From assembly GCA_050249415.1 (NCBI GenBank), contig JBFWQO010000003.1, positions 186,001 to 250,000 of the forward strand: 64,000 bases of DNA, written 5' to 3'. Within the stretch, counting starts at the first letter, position 1. The number at the start of each line of letters is the position of its first letter. Under the pieces are notes generated by a model. The model saw only the letters and a program-made list of their open reading frames with translations. It made no database searches and was not told the origin of the DNA. A program made the position numbers and the translations under genes. The DNA is from CADEFQ01 sp050249415. GTDB lineage: Bacteria; Pseudomonadota; Gammaproteobacteria; Steroidobacterales; Steroidobacteraceae. Shown piece by piece: positions 55,611-64,000 of the stretch.

Positions 55611-56059
55611 GCCCCGACGCGGCGCCGCTCGGGCAGCGGGTCGGTCAGGAACCCGACTTTCTTCGCGCCCGCCTGCTGCAGGATCACCATCGCCTCGACG
55701 ACCCGGCCATAGGCCACGCCCCGGTCACCCTTCACGAGTACCGGCAGATCCGGCGCCCGCCGCAACATCGCGGCGACGCGGGCAAGGGTGGTCGCCTCGT
55801 CGAGCGGCTGCTCGGGCTTCGAGCCGACGTTGAGATACAGCCTGCCATCGCGGTCGATCGACAGGACGAGCGGCTTCTCGCCCCGCGGCAGCCTGACGTC
55901 GAGCGGTTCGGCGCCCGATTGCGGCAGGTCGACCTTCACGCCCTGCGTGAGCAGCGGCGCCGTCACCATGAAAATGATGAGCAGCACGAGCATCACGTCG
56001 ATGTAGGGCACGACGTTGATCTCCCCCATCAGCCGCCGGCCGCGCCTGTCCTGTGCCAC
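55607..56059 (-). CDS. tolR: Tol-Pal system protein TolR
   Basis: 150 residues of the ExbD/TolR family. The membrane helix VPYIDVMLVLLIIFMVTAPLL carries the conserved aspartate that takes part in proton flow. The periplasmic domain has VLVKGDRGVAYGRVVEAM. It lies 3 bp after tolQ and overlaps tolA by 4 bases. Confidence 0.97.
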   Translation of the reverse strand: MAQDRRGRRLMGEINVVPYIDVMLVLLIIFMVTAPLLTQGVKVDLPQSGAEPLDVRLPRGEKPLVLSIDRDGRLYLNVGSKPEQPLDEATTLARVAAMLRRAPDLPVLVKGDRGVAYGRVVEAMVILQQAGAKKVGFLTDPLPERRRVGA

Positions 56060-56062
56060 GCT

Positions 56063-56755
56063 TCAGCTCCCCGTGCCGCTGCGCGCCGCCACGTAGCGCT
56101 GCAGGATCGTGGAGAACTCTTCCATGAACGCATCGTGGCGCAGTTCGAGCCGGCTCGTCTGGTCGGCATAACGGTTGTAGGCGATCACCGCCGGGATCGC
56201 CGCGAACAGGCCCATGGCCGTCGCGACGAGCGCTTCGGCAATGCCCGGCGCCACCATGGCGAGGGTCGCCTGCTGCACGCTGCCGAGCGACACGAACGCA
56301 TTCATGATGCCCCACACGGTGCCGAAGAGGCCCACGTACGGGCTGATCGACCCGACCGTGGCGAGTGTCGCGAGGCTCTGCTCGAGCCGCTCGATCTCCT
56401 TCAGCTGCGCGACCTTCATGGCGCGTCGCGCGCCCTCGAGCATCTGTTCGGGTGCGACGCTGCCCTGCTGGCGCAGTCGGGCGAACTCGCGAAACCCCAT
56501 CGCGAAGATGCTCGCCATGCCGGTGACACCGGCGCGGGCATCGATCTCCCGGTAGAGCGCCGCGAGATCGCTGCCGCCGACCCAGAACTGCTCCTCGAAG
56601 CGTTCCGCCTCGGCACGCGCGCCGCGGATCACGCCCCGCTTCCTGAATATGATCGCCCATGAGACGATCGAGGCGAGGAGCAGCAGCGCCAGCACGACCT
56701 GCACGATCAGGCTCGCATCGAGCACGAGCTGCACGATCGACAACTCTCCACCCAT
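56063..56755 (-). CDS. tolQ: Tol-Pal system protein TolQ
   Basis: 230 residues, ExbB/TolQ/MotA family, three membrane helices. TM2/TM3 contain GSISPYVGLFGTVWGIMNAF and ATAMGLFAAIPAVIAYNRY, which line the proton path. It starts immediately after the ybgC stop with no gap. Confidence 0.97.
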   Translation of the reverse strand: MGGELSIVQLVLDASLIVQVVLALLLLASIVSWAIIFRKRGVIRGARAEAERFEEQFWVGGSDLAALYREIDARAGVTGMASIFAMGFREFARLRQQGSVAPEQMLEGARRAMKVAQLKEIERLEQSLATLATVGSISPYVGLFGTVWGIMNAFVSLGSVQQATLAMVAPGIAEALVATAMGLFAAIPAVIAYNRYADQTSRLELRHDAFMEEFSTILQRYVAARSGTGS

Positions 56756-57151
56756 CTACGCCACCTCCGCGATCACGAATTCCGGCAGGCGCGTGGGGCG
56801 CAGGGTGCCCGCGACGAGACATGCCACTCGGACGTCGGCCTCGACGAGAAGTTCCTCGCCCCGCAGGATGCGCTGCGCGAAGCGCACGCTGGCGCGTCCG
56901 TCCGCCCGCGGCTCGCAGGTCACCACCAGTTCGTCGTCGAGCCGCGCGGGCCGCCGGTAGTGCACCTGTGCGCTGACGACCGAGAAGAGCAGGCCGCGCC
57001 CGCCCGCGAGCGCGGCCTGCGACCAGCCCCTGGAGCGCAACCACTCGGTACGCGCGCGCTCGCAGAATCGCAGGTAGTTCGCATAGTAGACGACGCCACC
57101 GAAATCCGTGTCCTCGACATACACGCGCACGGGCCATGTGAATACCGTCAC
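56756..57151 (-). CDS. ybgC: Acyl-CoA thioesterase YbgC
   Basis: 131-residue hot-dog thioesterase. The catalytic aspartate is in VEDTDFGGVVYYANYLRF. In other bacteria it acts on short-chain or malonyl-CoA thioesters or associates with phospholipid enzymes. It is the usual first gene of the tol-pal cluster and overlaps ruvB by 4 bases. Confidence 0.95.
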   Translation of the reverse strand: MTVFTWPVRVYVEDTDFGGVVYYANYLRFCERARTEWLRSRGWSQAALAGGRGLLFSVVSAQVHYRRPARLDDELVVTCEPRADGRASVRFAQRILRGEELLVEADVRVACLVAGTLRPTRLPEFVIAEVA

Positions 57152-58194
57152 GGGCTGTCCTCGAACAGCGACAGGGCCGGCGCGGCCCGCTCCGGCGCCG
57201 CGAGGCCGAAGTGCCGATACGCGCTGCGGGTCGCGACGCGCCCGCGTGCGGTGCGCATCAGGAAACCCTGCTGGATCAGGAACGGCTCGATCACGTCCTC
57301 GAGCGTGCCGCGCTCCTCGCCGATCGCCGCGGCGATGCTCTCGATGCCGACCGGCCCGCCGTCGAACTTCTCGATCACGGTGAGCAGCAGTCGCCGGTCG
57401 AGCGTGTCGAAGCCGTGCGCGTCGACCTCGAGCAGTTCGAGCGCCGCATCGGCCACCGCCTCGTCGATGTGTCCCTCGGCCCGCACCTGCGCAAAGTCGC
57501 GCACCCGGCGCAGCAGCCGGTTGGCGATGCGTGGCGTGCCGCGCGAACGTTCGCCGATGCGGCGCGCACCCGCCGCCTCGATCGGCACACCGAGTATGCC
57601 GGCCGAACGCGCGACGATGCGTTCTAGGTCGTCGACGCCGTAGAACTCGAGCCGCTGCACGATGCCGAAGCGGTCGCGCAGCGGCGAGGTGAGGAGCCCG
57701 GCGCGCGTCGTGGCGCCGACCAGCGTGAACGGCGGCACGTCGAGCTTGATCGAGCGTGCCGCGGGGCCCTCGCCGATCATGATGTCGAGCTGGTAATCCT
57801 CCATCGCGGGGTACAGCACTTCCTCGACGACCGGCGAGAGGCGATGGATCTCGTCGATGAACAGTACGTCGCGCGCCGTGAGGTTGGTCAGGATCGCCGC
57901 GAGATCGCCCGCCCGCTCGAGCACCGGACCGGACGTCTGGCGCAGGCTCACGCCGAGCTCCTCGGCGAGGATGTGCGCGAGCGTCGTCTTGCCGAGGCCC
58001 GGCGGGCCGAAGATCAGCGTGTGATCGAGCGCCTCGCCACGCGCGCGGGCCGCGTCGACGAAGATGCCGAGCTGCTGCTTGACCTTCGGCTGCCCGACAT
58101 AGTCGGCGAAGCGCCGCGGGCGGATCGAGCGTTCGATCGCATCGTCGTCGCGCCCCGCCGCGGGGCTCACGAGCCGGTCGGCTTCCTGCGTCAT
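57148..58194 (-). CDS. ruvB: Holliday junction branch-migration ATPase RuvB
   Basis: 348 residues. AAA+ ATPase with Walker A GPPGLGKTTL near residue 66, Walker B LFIDEIH, sensor motif GATTRAGLL and the C-terminal winged helix. The opening IRPRRFADYVGQPKVKQQL is typical. ATG 58194 was chosen; longer starts enter the ruvA gene. It drives branch migration with RuvA. Confidence 0.97.
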   Translation of the reverse strand: MTQEADRLVSPAAGRDDDAIERSIRPRRFADYVGQPKVKQQLGIFVDAARARGEALDHTLIFGPPGLGKTTLAHILAEELGVSLRQTSGPVLERAGDLAAILTNLTARDVLFIDEIHRLSPVVEEVLYPAMEDYQLDIMIGEGPAARSIKLDVPPFTLVGATTRAGLLTSPLRDRFGIVQRLEFYGVDDLERIVARSAGILGVPIEAAGARRIGERSRGTPRIANRLLRRVRDFAQVRAEGHIDEAVADAALELLEVDAHGFDTLDRRLLLTVIEKFDGGPVGIESIAAAIGEERGTLEDVIEPFLIQQGFLMRTARGRVATRSAYRHFGLAAPERAAPALSLFEDSP

Positions 58195-58207
58195 GTACCC
58201 CTCGCGC

Positions 58208-58813
58208 TCATGTGTCGCGCGCGGCGCTCTGCAGCGCGCCCCGGATGAGATCCTCGGTCGACGCGCCCGGTGCGCGCGCGCCCTGCAGCAGCCGCGATGC
58301 CTCCACGGGCTTGTAGCCGAGCGCCACGAGCGCACTCAGCGCCTCGGCCTCCGCGCCCGCCTTGCCGTCACCCGCGCCGCCGGGCAACGTCGCACCCATC
58401 GCCTGCGCGTCGGCCTGCAGGCGATCGCGCATCTCGACGAGCAGCCGTTCCGCGGTCTTGCGGCCGACCCCCGGGATCTTCGTGAGCGCGCCGATATCCT
58501 GCGCGAGCACGCATTGCGTGAAGGCCTCGACGGTGCTGCCCGAAAGTATCGTCAGCGCCAGCTTCGGGCCGATGCCCGTCACGCGCAGCAGGTCGCGAAA
58601 GAGCCGCCGCTCGGTCTCGGTCGCGAACCCGTAGAGCGTGTGCGCATCCTCGCGCACGACGAGGTGGGTCAGCAGGTGCAGTTCCCGCCCGAGCGGGGGC
58701 AACGTATGGAACGTGGACATCGGCGCCTCGACTTCGTAGCCCACCCCGCCGACCTCGAGCAACAGCTGCGGTGGCGCCCTGGAGCGCAGGATGCCGCGCA
58801 GCGACCCGATCAC
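58208..58813 (-). CDS. ruvA: Holliday junction binding protein RuvA
   Basis: 201 residues. VIGSLRGILRSRAPPQLLLEVGGVGYEV is the OB fold, VTGIGPKLALTILSG and IPGVGRKTAERLLVE are the two helix-hairpin-helix motifs, and the C-terminal domain that grips RuvB (ALVALGYKPVEASRLL) is present. The GTG start overlaps the ruvC stop (GTGA). Confidence 0.97.
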   Translation of the reverse strand: MIGSLRGILRSRAPPQLLLEVGGVGYEVEAPMSTFHTLPPLGRELHLLTHLVVREDAHTLYGFATETERRLFRDLLRVTGIGPKLALTILSGSTVEAFTQCVLAQDIGALTKIPGVGRKTAERLLVEMRDRLQADAQAMGATLPGGAGDGKAGAEAEALSALVALGYKPVEASRLLQGARAPGASTEDLIRGALQSAARDT

Positions 58814-59412
58814 CGGCGCGCTCCCGCGGCGTGCGCGATCCGCGCGAGGCGCCGCGACTGCGCATGGCACAGCGCCACCGCGAGTGCGTCCGCCGCGTCG
58901 ACCGGCAACCGTGCATCGAGCGCGAGGAGCTGCGCGATCATGTGGCCGACCTGCGGCTTCTCCGCCGCGCCGAAACCAACGACCGCGCGCTTCACTTCGC
59001 GCGGTGCATACTCGTAGGTCGCGGTACCGGCGGGCACGGCGGCGAGCGCGGCGCCGCGCGCCTGGCCGAGCTTCAACGCACTGTCCGCATTGCGGCTCAT
59101 GAACACGCGCTCGATCGCGACCTCGTCGGGTGCGTGTGTCGCGATCAACGCCTGCACCGCCTCGAATATCTGGCGCAGCCGCGCCGCAAACTCGAGGCCT
59201 GCCACGTCGATGCAGCCGTGCGCGACGTGCACATACCCGCCGTCGACCCAGCGGACGATGCCGTAACCGGTGCGCCTCGATCCCGGATCGAGCCCGAGGA
59301 TGCGACAGGGGCCACCCGGGTCGCCGGCCCCGCCCGGGCCACGCGCCGCACGCCACGCCTGCCACTCGTCAGGCCGGAAGGCGCGCCAGGACGTCGTCCG
59401 CAATTTCCGCAT
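58810..59412 (-). CDS. ruvC: Holliday junction resolvase RuvC (start uncertain)
   Basis: Resolves Holliday junctions. The catalytic acids are in ILGLDPGSRRTGYG, VAIERVFMS and DAADALAVALCHA, all intact. RuvC normally starts one to three residues before ILGLDPG, but no ATG, GTG or TTG lies there in frame. The nearest are TTG 59403 and ATG 59412, which add a Gly/Pro-rich extension of about 30 residues and overlap yebC by about 40 bp. A GTG one frame off lies at the expected place, so a one-base error in a C-run is possible. Confidence 0.85.
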   Translation of the reverse strand: MRKLRTTSWRAFRPDEWQAWRAARGPGGAGDPGGPCRILGLDPGSRRTGYGIVRWVDGGYVHVAHGCIDVAGLEFAARLRQIFEAVQALIATHAPDEVAIERVFMSRNADSALKLGQARGAALAAVPAGTATYEYAPREVKRAVVGFGAAEKPQVGHMIAQLLALDARLPVDAADALAVALCHAQSRRLARIAHAAGARR

Positions 59413-59968
59413 TCGAGTACACGTGCTGGACGTCGTCGAGGCCTTCGAGCGCAGTGAGCAAACCGACCAGGGTGGCGGCCGCATCGCCGGCGAGCACTGC
59501 GTTCGTCGCCGCGCGCTGCGTGACTTCACCCGACGCCGCCACGAGTCCGCGCCGCGCGAGAGCCGCGCGAACCGCCTCGAGGTCGGCGGGCGCCGTCAGG
59601 ACATCGAGTGAACCGTCCGCATTGACGACGACATCTTCCGCGCCCGCATCGAGCGCGATGTCCATCACGGCATCCTCGTCGCAGCCCGGCGGGAAGGCGA
59701 GCACGCCCGCCTGCTGGAAAAGATACGCGACGGAACCGTCGGCGCCGAGATGCCCGCCGTGGCTCGCAAACGCTTCGCGCAGGGCCGCCACCGTGCGATC
59801 GCGGTCGTCGGTGAGGCAATCGATCATCACTGCCGCGCCCCCGGGCCCGTAACCCTCGTAGCGCGCGGCCCGGAAAGCGGGGCCCGCGCCGGCGCCACCC
59901 GCGCGCCCACCGGGACGACGGGTGCCCACGCGGTGCTGGATATCGGCCCATTTGCTGTGTCCCGTCAT
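59369..59968 (-). CDS. YebC/PmpR-family protein with internally shortened domain I
   Basis: 199 residues instead of the usual 240-250. The family opening GHSKWADIQHR is present, then about 20 Gly/Ala/Arg-rich residues replace the normal run of about 65 residues that forms most of the N-terminal helical domain. The match resumes at RYEGYGPGGAAVMIDCLTDDRDRTV, and domains II and III (GSVAYLFQQAGV, AGAEDVVVNADGS) are complete. YebC proteins act in translation of proline-rich stretches or as DNA binders; this copy may be altered in that. It sits at the usual place before ruvC. Confidence 0.85.
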   Translation of the reverse strand: MTGHSKWADIQHRVGTRRPGGRAGGAGAGPAFRAARYEGYGPGGAAVMIDCLTDDRDRTVAALREAFASHGGHLGADGSVAYLFQQAGVLAFPPGCDEDAVMDIALDAGAEDVVVNADGSLDVLTAPADLEAVRAALARRGLVAASGEVTQRAATNAVLAGDAAATLVGLLTALEGLDDVQHVYSNAEIADDVLARLPA

Positions 59969-60020
59969 GCGATCGGTATGATAACCCGATTCGTATTACC
60001 GGACCCGCCGGACCCTCGCC

Positions 60021-62132
60021 GTGGACACCGCATTTCACTGCCCGCCCGCACTCGCGAGTGACATCGAACGTGCGCGCCGGGCGCTGCACGAGTCGGGCGT
60101 GCCGGTCGAGACGCTCGCGCGCAGCGCGTCGGCCGCCGGGATCGTCGGCGCGCTGACGGACGACGCGACGCTCGCGCTCGGTACGCTCGGCTACGGCGCG
60201 CTCGCTCCCGGTGGCGACGCGGCCGCACTCACGCGCATCGTCGGTGAACGCGCCGCGCATTTCACGCGCGCGCTCGCCGCGCTCGGCGACCTCGGGCTGC
60301 CGAAGTCGTGGCAGCCTGCGAGCGGGCTCGATGCGCGCCAGGCCGAAACGCTGCGCAAGATGCTGCTCGCGGTGGTCAGCGACCCGCGCCTCGTGCTCGC
60401 GCGGCTCGCGATCCAGCTCGTGGAACTGCGCGCGGCGCGCGACCTGCGGCCCGACGAGCAGGAGCGGCTCGCGACCGGGACGCGGGAAATCTTCGCGCCG
60501 CTCGCCAATCGTCTCGGCGTCTGGCAGCTGAAATGGGAGCTCGAGGACCTGGCATTCCGGCTGCAGGATCCGGCCGGCTACCGGCGGATCGCGACCGCCC
60601 TCAACGAGAAGCGCGAGGCGCGCGAGCGCTACATCGAGGACCTGTGCGGCGAGTTGCGCGCCGCGCTCGCGGCGGCGGGCATCACCGCCGAGGTGTACGG
60701 CCGCCCGAAGCACATCTACAGCATCTATCGCAAGATGCAGCGCAAGCAGCTCGACTTCGAGCGCATCTTCGACGTGCGGGCCGTGCGCATCGTCTGCGCG
60801 GACATACCCGGCTGCTACGGCGCGCTCGGCGTCGTGCACGGGCGCTGGCACTACATTCCGGGCGAGTTCGACGACTACATCGCGACGCCGAAAGGCAACG
60901 ATTACCGTTCGATCCATACGGCCGTCATCGGGCCGGGCGACAAGCCGGTCGAGGTGCAGATCCGCACGCAGGACATGCACGCGCAGGCGGAGCTCGGGAT
61001 CGCCGCGCACTGGCGCTACAAGGAAGGGGGCACGCGCGATGCCGACTACGCGCGCAAGGTCGAGGCGGTGCGCGGCCTGATCGCCCCGGGTGGCCTGCGT
61101 CGCGACGAGGGCGACTTCATCGATCGCGTGCAGGCGGACCTGTTCGCCGACCGCATCTACGCGCTCACGCCGAAGGGCGAAGTCGTCGAGCTGCCGCGCG
61201 GTGCGACGCCACTCGACTTCGCCTACCACCTGCACACCGACCTCGGGCACCGCTGCCGCGGCGCCAAGGTCAACGGGCGCATCGTGCCGCTCACCCACCG
61301 CCTCGCAAACGGCGAGGTCGTCGAGGTGATCACCGCGAAAGCCGCCGCGCCGAGCCGCGACTGGATGGCGCCGGAACAGGGCTACCTGGCGTCCGCGCGC
61401 AGCCGCTCGCGCGTGCGCGCGTGGTTTCGCCGGCTCGGCGAAGCCGACAATCGCGCAGCCGGGCGCACCGCGGTCGAGCGCGAGCTCGCGCGCGCCGCTG
61501 CAGGCCCCGGGGAGCTCGCGGCGCTCGTGCAGGAATTGAAGGCGCCGGATGCCGAGACGCTCTACCGGCTCGTGGGCGAAGGCGAAATCACGGCCACGCA
61601 ACTCTCCCAGGCCATCGGGCGCGTCGTCGCCCCTGCACCCGCGCGAGCCGTCCCGCGCACGCGTGCACCGGCGGGCGCGCGCGGCTCGCCGGTTGCGATC
61701 GAGGGAGTCGGCGATCTGCCGATCACGCTGGCACGCTGCTGTTCGCCCGTGCGTCCGCAGGCAATCGTCGGCTATGTCACGGTGGGCCGCGGCGTGACGG
61801 TGCATCGCGCCGTGTGCGCGTCGCTCGCGCGCATGCGCGTGGCGCGGCCCGAACGCGTACTCGATTGTCAATGGACGCAGGGCGACGACCGCACACAGAC
61901 CGTCGAGATCACGGTCGTCGGCCTCGACCGCCGCGCACTCGTGCGCGACCTCACCGACGTGATCGCCAGCGAGCGCCTGCGGCTCGACTCGCTGTCCACC
62001 ACGACCGAACGCGGCGAAGGCACGGCCACCACGGTACTGCGGCTCGACATTCGCGACCTGACCGACCTGGCGCGTGTCACCCAGCGTCTCGAAAAAGTGC
62101 CCAACGTCCTGAGCACGCGGCGAACTCGCTGA
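60021..62132 (+). CDS. relA: (p)ppGpp synthetase RelA
   Basis: 703 residues from GTG. The HD hydrolase region is degenerate: no HD or ED metal motifs are seen in the first 180 residues, so this is RelA rather than SpoT. The synthetase domain has RKMQRKQLDFERIFDVRAVR and GNDYRSIHTAVIGP, including the family EFDDYIATPK segment. TGS (RIYALTPKGEVVELPRGATPLDFAYHLH), a zinc-finger-like segment (LARCCSPVRPQAIVGYVT) and an ACT domain (VEITVVGLDRRALVRDLTDVI) follow. It diverges from yebC; TATGAT at 59977-59982 may be its -10. A reader of the starved ribosome. Confidence 0.95.
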   Translation: MDTAFHCPPALASDIERARRALHESGVPVETLARSASAAGIVGALTDDATLALGTLGYGALAPGGDAAALTRIVGERAAHFTRALAALGDLGLPKSWQPASGLDARQAETLRKMLLAVVSDPRLVLARLAIQLVELRAARDLRPDEQERLATGTREIFAPLANRLGVWQLKWELEDLAFRLQDPAGYRRIATALNEKREARERYIEDLCGELRAALAAAGITAEVYGRPKHIYSIYRKMQRKQLDFERIFDVRAVRIVCADIPGCYGALGVVHGRWHYIPGEFDDYIATPKGNDYRSIHTAVIGPGDKPVEVQIRTQDMHAQAELGIAAHWRYKEGGTRDADYARKVEAVRGLIAPGGLRRDEGDFIDRVQADLFADRIYALTPKGEVVELPRGATPLDFAYHLHTDLGHRCRGAKVNGRIVPLTHRLANGEVVEVITAKAAAPSRDWMAPEQGYLASARSRSRVRAWFRRLGEADNRAAGRTAVERELARAAAGPGELAALVQELKAPDAETLYRLVGEGEITATQLSQAIGRVVAPAPARAVPRTRAPAGARGSPVAIEGVGDLPITLARCCSPVRPQAIVGYVTVGRGVTVHRAVCASLARMRVARPERVLDCQWTQGDDRTQTVEITVVGLDRRALVRDLTDVIASERLRLDSLSTTTERGEGTATTVLRLDIRDLTDLARVTQRLEKVPNVLSTRRTR

Positions 62133-62208
62133 ATGCTGCACTGCACCATCCCATTTCGTGACATATGACGGAGTCTCTGCGGCGCGAGACGGGTAATTAG
62201 GGCCTTCA

Positions 62209-64000
62209 ATGAGAGTCGTTCTAGCCGACCACGATCCAGCCGTCCTGGCAGCCTCGGCACGCGCGCTGCAGGGCCTGATCGACTGCGTGCAGGTCACGAG
62301 CAAGCAGGATTGCCTCGCCCGGCTGCGGGAAGGCGGCTACGACATCGTGATCGCGTGCGAACGCCTCGCCGACGGCTCGGGCCTCGACCTTCTCGCGACC
62401 ATCGGCATGTCGCATCCGGAACTGCTGCGCATCTTCGCCGCCGACGCCGAACGTCTGAAGAAGCTCGGCGCCCATCTCACGCCCTTCAAGCTGTTCGACA
62501 CGATCAGCTACCCGCTCGACTCGATGCAACTGCGATCAGCCATGGCGCTCGCGATCGCGGAACGCGGCGATCTCATGTCGGGCGAGTTCGAGAACATCGT
62601 GCTGGGCGGCGATGAGGCGCCGGACGACGACGCGACGCACCCCGATCCCGTCGAATCGCACCCGCAGATCGTGATCCTCACGCGCGACAGCACGGCGCTC
62701 GAAGGGGCCGGCGCTGCGCTCGCGGACAAGCCCTACCGCGTGATCAGCGCGCGCGACGCGGACGAGGCACGCGCGGACCTCGTGGCGCGCCAACCCGTGC
62801 TGGCGCTGGTCGATGTCGGCACGCTCGGCATGGACCCGGTGAACTGGTTCGCCGAAGCGCACCGCGCCTCGCCGGCGACGCTGCTGCTCGCGCTCGGCCG
62901 GCGCAACGACGGACAGGCACTCGAATCACTGGTCTCGAACGGGGTCCTCAACCGCTTCGTCGCCAAGCCGGTTTCGCACGCCGGCATGCGGCTCGTGCTC
63001 GACTCGGCCCTGCGGCTGCACACGCTCAACGCTGACCGCGGCAACGCCGCCGCGCCGCCGTCCGGGCTGCCGCCGTCACCGCCGCCCGGGCTGCCGCAGA
63101 CGCCGCCGTCCGCGACTCGCCCCGTACGGCCGATCGATCACGAGGATGCGCTCGCGGGACCGATCGCAAGCCTCGGGGGACACAAGCTCACCACCGTCGA
63201 CTGGCAGCCGCCCGGTACGGGTTCCGCCTCGATGGGGCACGGGATGCGCCCTTCGCGCCCCGATCGCCACCCCGGGCGCCTGCCGTTGCCGGTGGCCCTC
63301 GCCGCCGCCGCATCGCTCGCGTTCAGCGCCGCCTGGTTCTATTTCTCGCGCAATGGCACCCCTGCCGGCGCGCCCACGCCGGCCGCGGTGCGCGCGCCCA
63401 CGGCGCCAGCGACGGCAGCGGCGACACCCGACACCTCCGCCCCAGCGCTGGTGCCGTCCGTGCAAACGCCACCGTTGCCCGTCGCGCCCGACAATACGAC
63501 CGACCGCACCGAGACCACGCCGACCACTGATGGCGCGCTCGCAGCCGACCGGGCGCCCGCCGTGTCGACGACCACATCCATCGCTCCCGGCGTCACACTG
63601 GCACCGCCCGAGCCGACCCTGCCCGCGGGCGCGCCGACGGACACCGCGCCTGCGCCCGCAGCGGACCCACCGGCCACGGCACTCGAGCCGACGCGACCGG
63701 TTGCCTCGCCGACGGACCTGCGCCCCTCGAAACTGACCTCGGTCAGCTTTGCGGGCAGGACGGTCGAAGACAGTACGAAACCGGTCGTACCCGCCCCCGT
63801 GCCGGCTTCGCGCGTCGTGCCGCCGGACCGGCCGCCACCGGTGGTGATGGAGATGAAGCTGCTGCGCAGTGCGCCGCCCGACTATCCGGACGAGGCACGA
63901 CGCCGCAAGGTCGAAGGATCCGTCGACCTCGCGTTCATCGTCGGCAGCGACGGCAAGGTGCGCGACGTGCAGATCGTGCAGAGCACGCCGCCGGGGGTGT
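62209..64000 (+). CDS. Receiver-receiver-TM-TonB fusion protein (3' end cut by window)
   Basis: At least 597 residues, open to the window end. Residues 1-125 resemble a response-regulator receiver (VVLADHDPAVL), but the phosphoacceptor aspartate is replaced by C50 in IVIACE and the lysine is lost, so it is a pseudo-receiver. Residues about 150-272 are a second receiver-like unit with the aspartate in ALVDVG and VAKPV. After a Pro-rich linker, one membrane helix (LPVALAAAASLAFSAAWFYF, about 358-378), a long Pro/Ala/Thr-rich stretch, and a TonB C-terminal domain (YPDEARRRKVEGSVDLAFIV, from about 555). It lies 76 bp after relA. Confidence 0.8.
   Translation, partial: MRVVLADHDPAVLAASARALQGLIDCVQVTSKQDCLARLREGGYDIVIACERLADGSGLDLLATIGMSHPELLRIFAADAERLKKLGAHLTPFKLFDTISYPLDSMQLRSAMALAIAERGDLMSGEFENIVLGGDEAPDDDATHPDPVESHPQIVILTRDSTALEGAGAALADKPYRVISARDADEARADLVARQPVLALVDVGTLGMDPVNWFAEAHRASPATLLLALGRRNDGQALESLVSNGVLNRFVAKPVSHAGMRLVLDSALRLHTLNADRGNAAAPPSGLPPSPPPGLPQTPPSATRPVRPIDHEDALAGPIASLGGHKLTTVDWQPPGTGSASMGHGMRPSRPDRHPGRLPLPVALAAAASLAFSAAWFYFSRNGTPAGAPTPAAVRAPTAPATAAATPDTSAPALVPSVQTPPLPVAPDNTTDRTETTPTTDGALAADRAPAVSTTTSIAPGVTLAPPEPTLPAGAPTDTAPAPAADPPATALEPTRPVASPTDLRPSKLTSVSFAGRTVEDSTKPVVPAPVPASRVVPPDRPPPVVMEMKLLRSAPPDYPDEARRRKVEGSVDLAFIVGSDGKVRDVQIVQSTPPGV

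Noticed and set aside
60021..60560. An intact ppGpp hydrolase domain in the RelA protein
   Set aside because: No HD or ED metal-binding motifs could be found, so a bifunctional SpoT/Rel call was dropped.
59526..62303. A long open frame opposite relA
   Set aside because: It is an antisense shadow; its upstream half covers yebC out of frame and no domain is seen.

Overview
This window is about 68-70% GC and almost fully coding. It reads as chromosomal DNA of a Gammaproteobacterium outside the well-known genera. The placement rests on gene order and fusions: purB, mnmA and nudJ lie together; aspartokinase and homoserine dehydrogenase are fused in a thrA-thrB-thrC operon; and yebC-ruvC-ruvA-ruvB-ybgC-tolQRAB-pal-cpoB-queE-queC-tRNA-Lys is the order familiar from Pseudomonas-type genomes. 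No insertion sequence, prophage, integrase or CRISPR array is visible. GTG starts and 1-4 base gene overlaps are very common.

Layout. 1-13 kb is core metabolism: CoA pyrophosphatase (cut by the window edge) and fumC, divergent from purB, a DUF7931-type protein, nudJ, mnmA, a cysteine synthase, acnA, a HAD phosphatase, and the msrP/msrQ periplasmic methionine-sulfoxide repair pair. 12-19 kb holds tryptophan dioxygenase, a YgjP-type metalloprotease, an ABC-2 exporter, threonine aldolase, a TPR protein and tatD. 18.6-24 kb is a NERD-domain protein plus the threonine operon. 24-28.7 kb is a same-strand accessory set: XdhC, MFS permease, Rieske oxygenase, an unknown helical protein and a MocA-like nucleotidyltransferase. 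28.7-33.2 kb is a reverse-strand run of isovaleryl-CoA dehydrogenase, methylcrotonyl-CoA carboxylase alpha, YjdF and YggS.

33.3-42.4 kb is a complete-looking Tad/Flp pilus operon of twelve genes with two Flp-like pilins, but no TadZ/CpaE, TadV or TadD. Next come a 2-hydroxyacid dehydrogenase with a signal peptide, a two-component system facing a secreted fasciclin protein across three helically phased direct repeats, an unusual inverted-repeat element, and an RND efflux pump with its adaptor.

50.7-64 kb is the tRNA-Lys/que/tol-pal/ruv block, a YebC-family protein lacking part of its N-terminal domain, relA, and finally a window-truncated protein. That last protein joins two receiver-like domains, one membrane helix and a TonB C-terminal domain, and is the most unusual architecture seen here.
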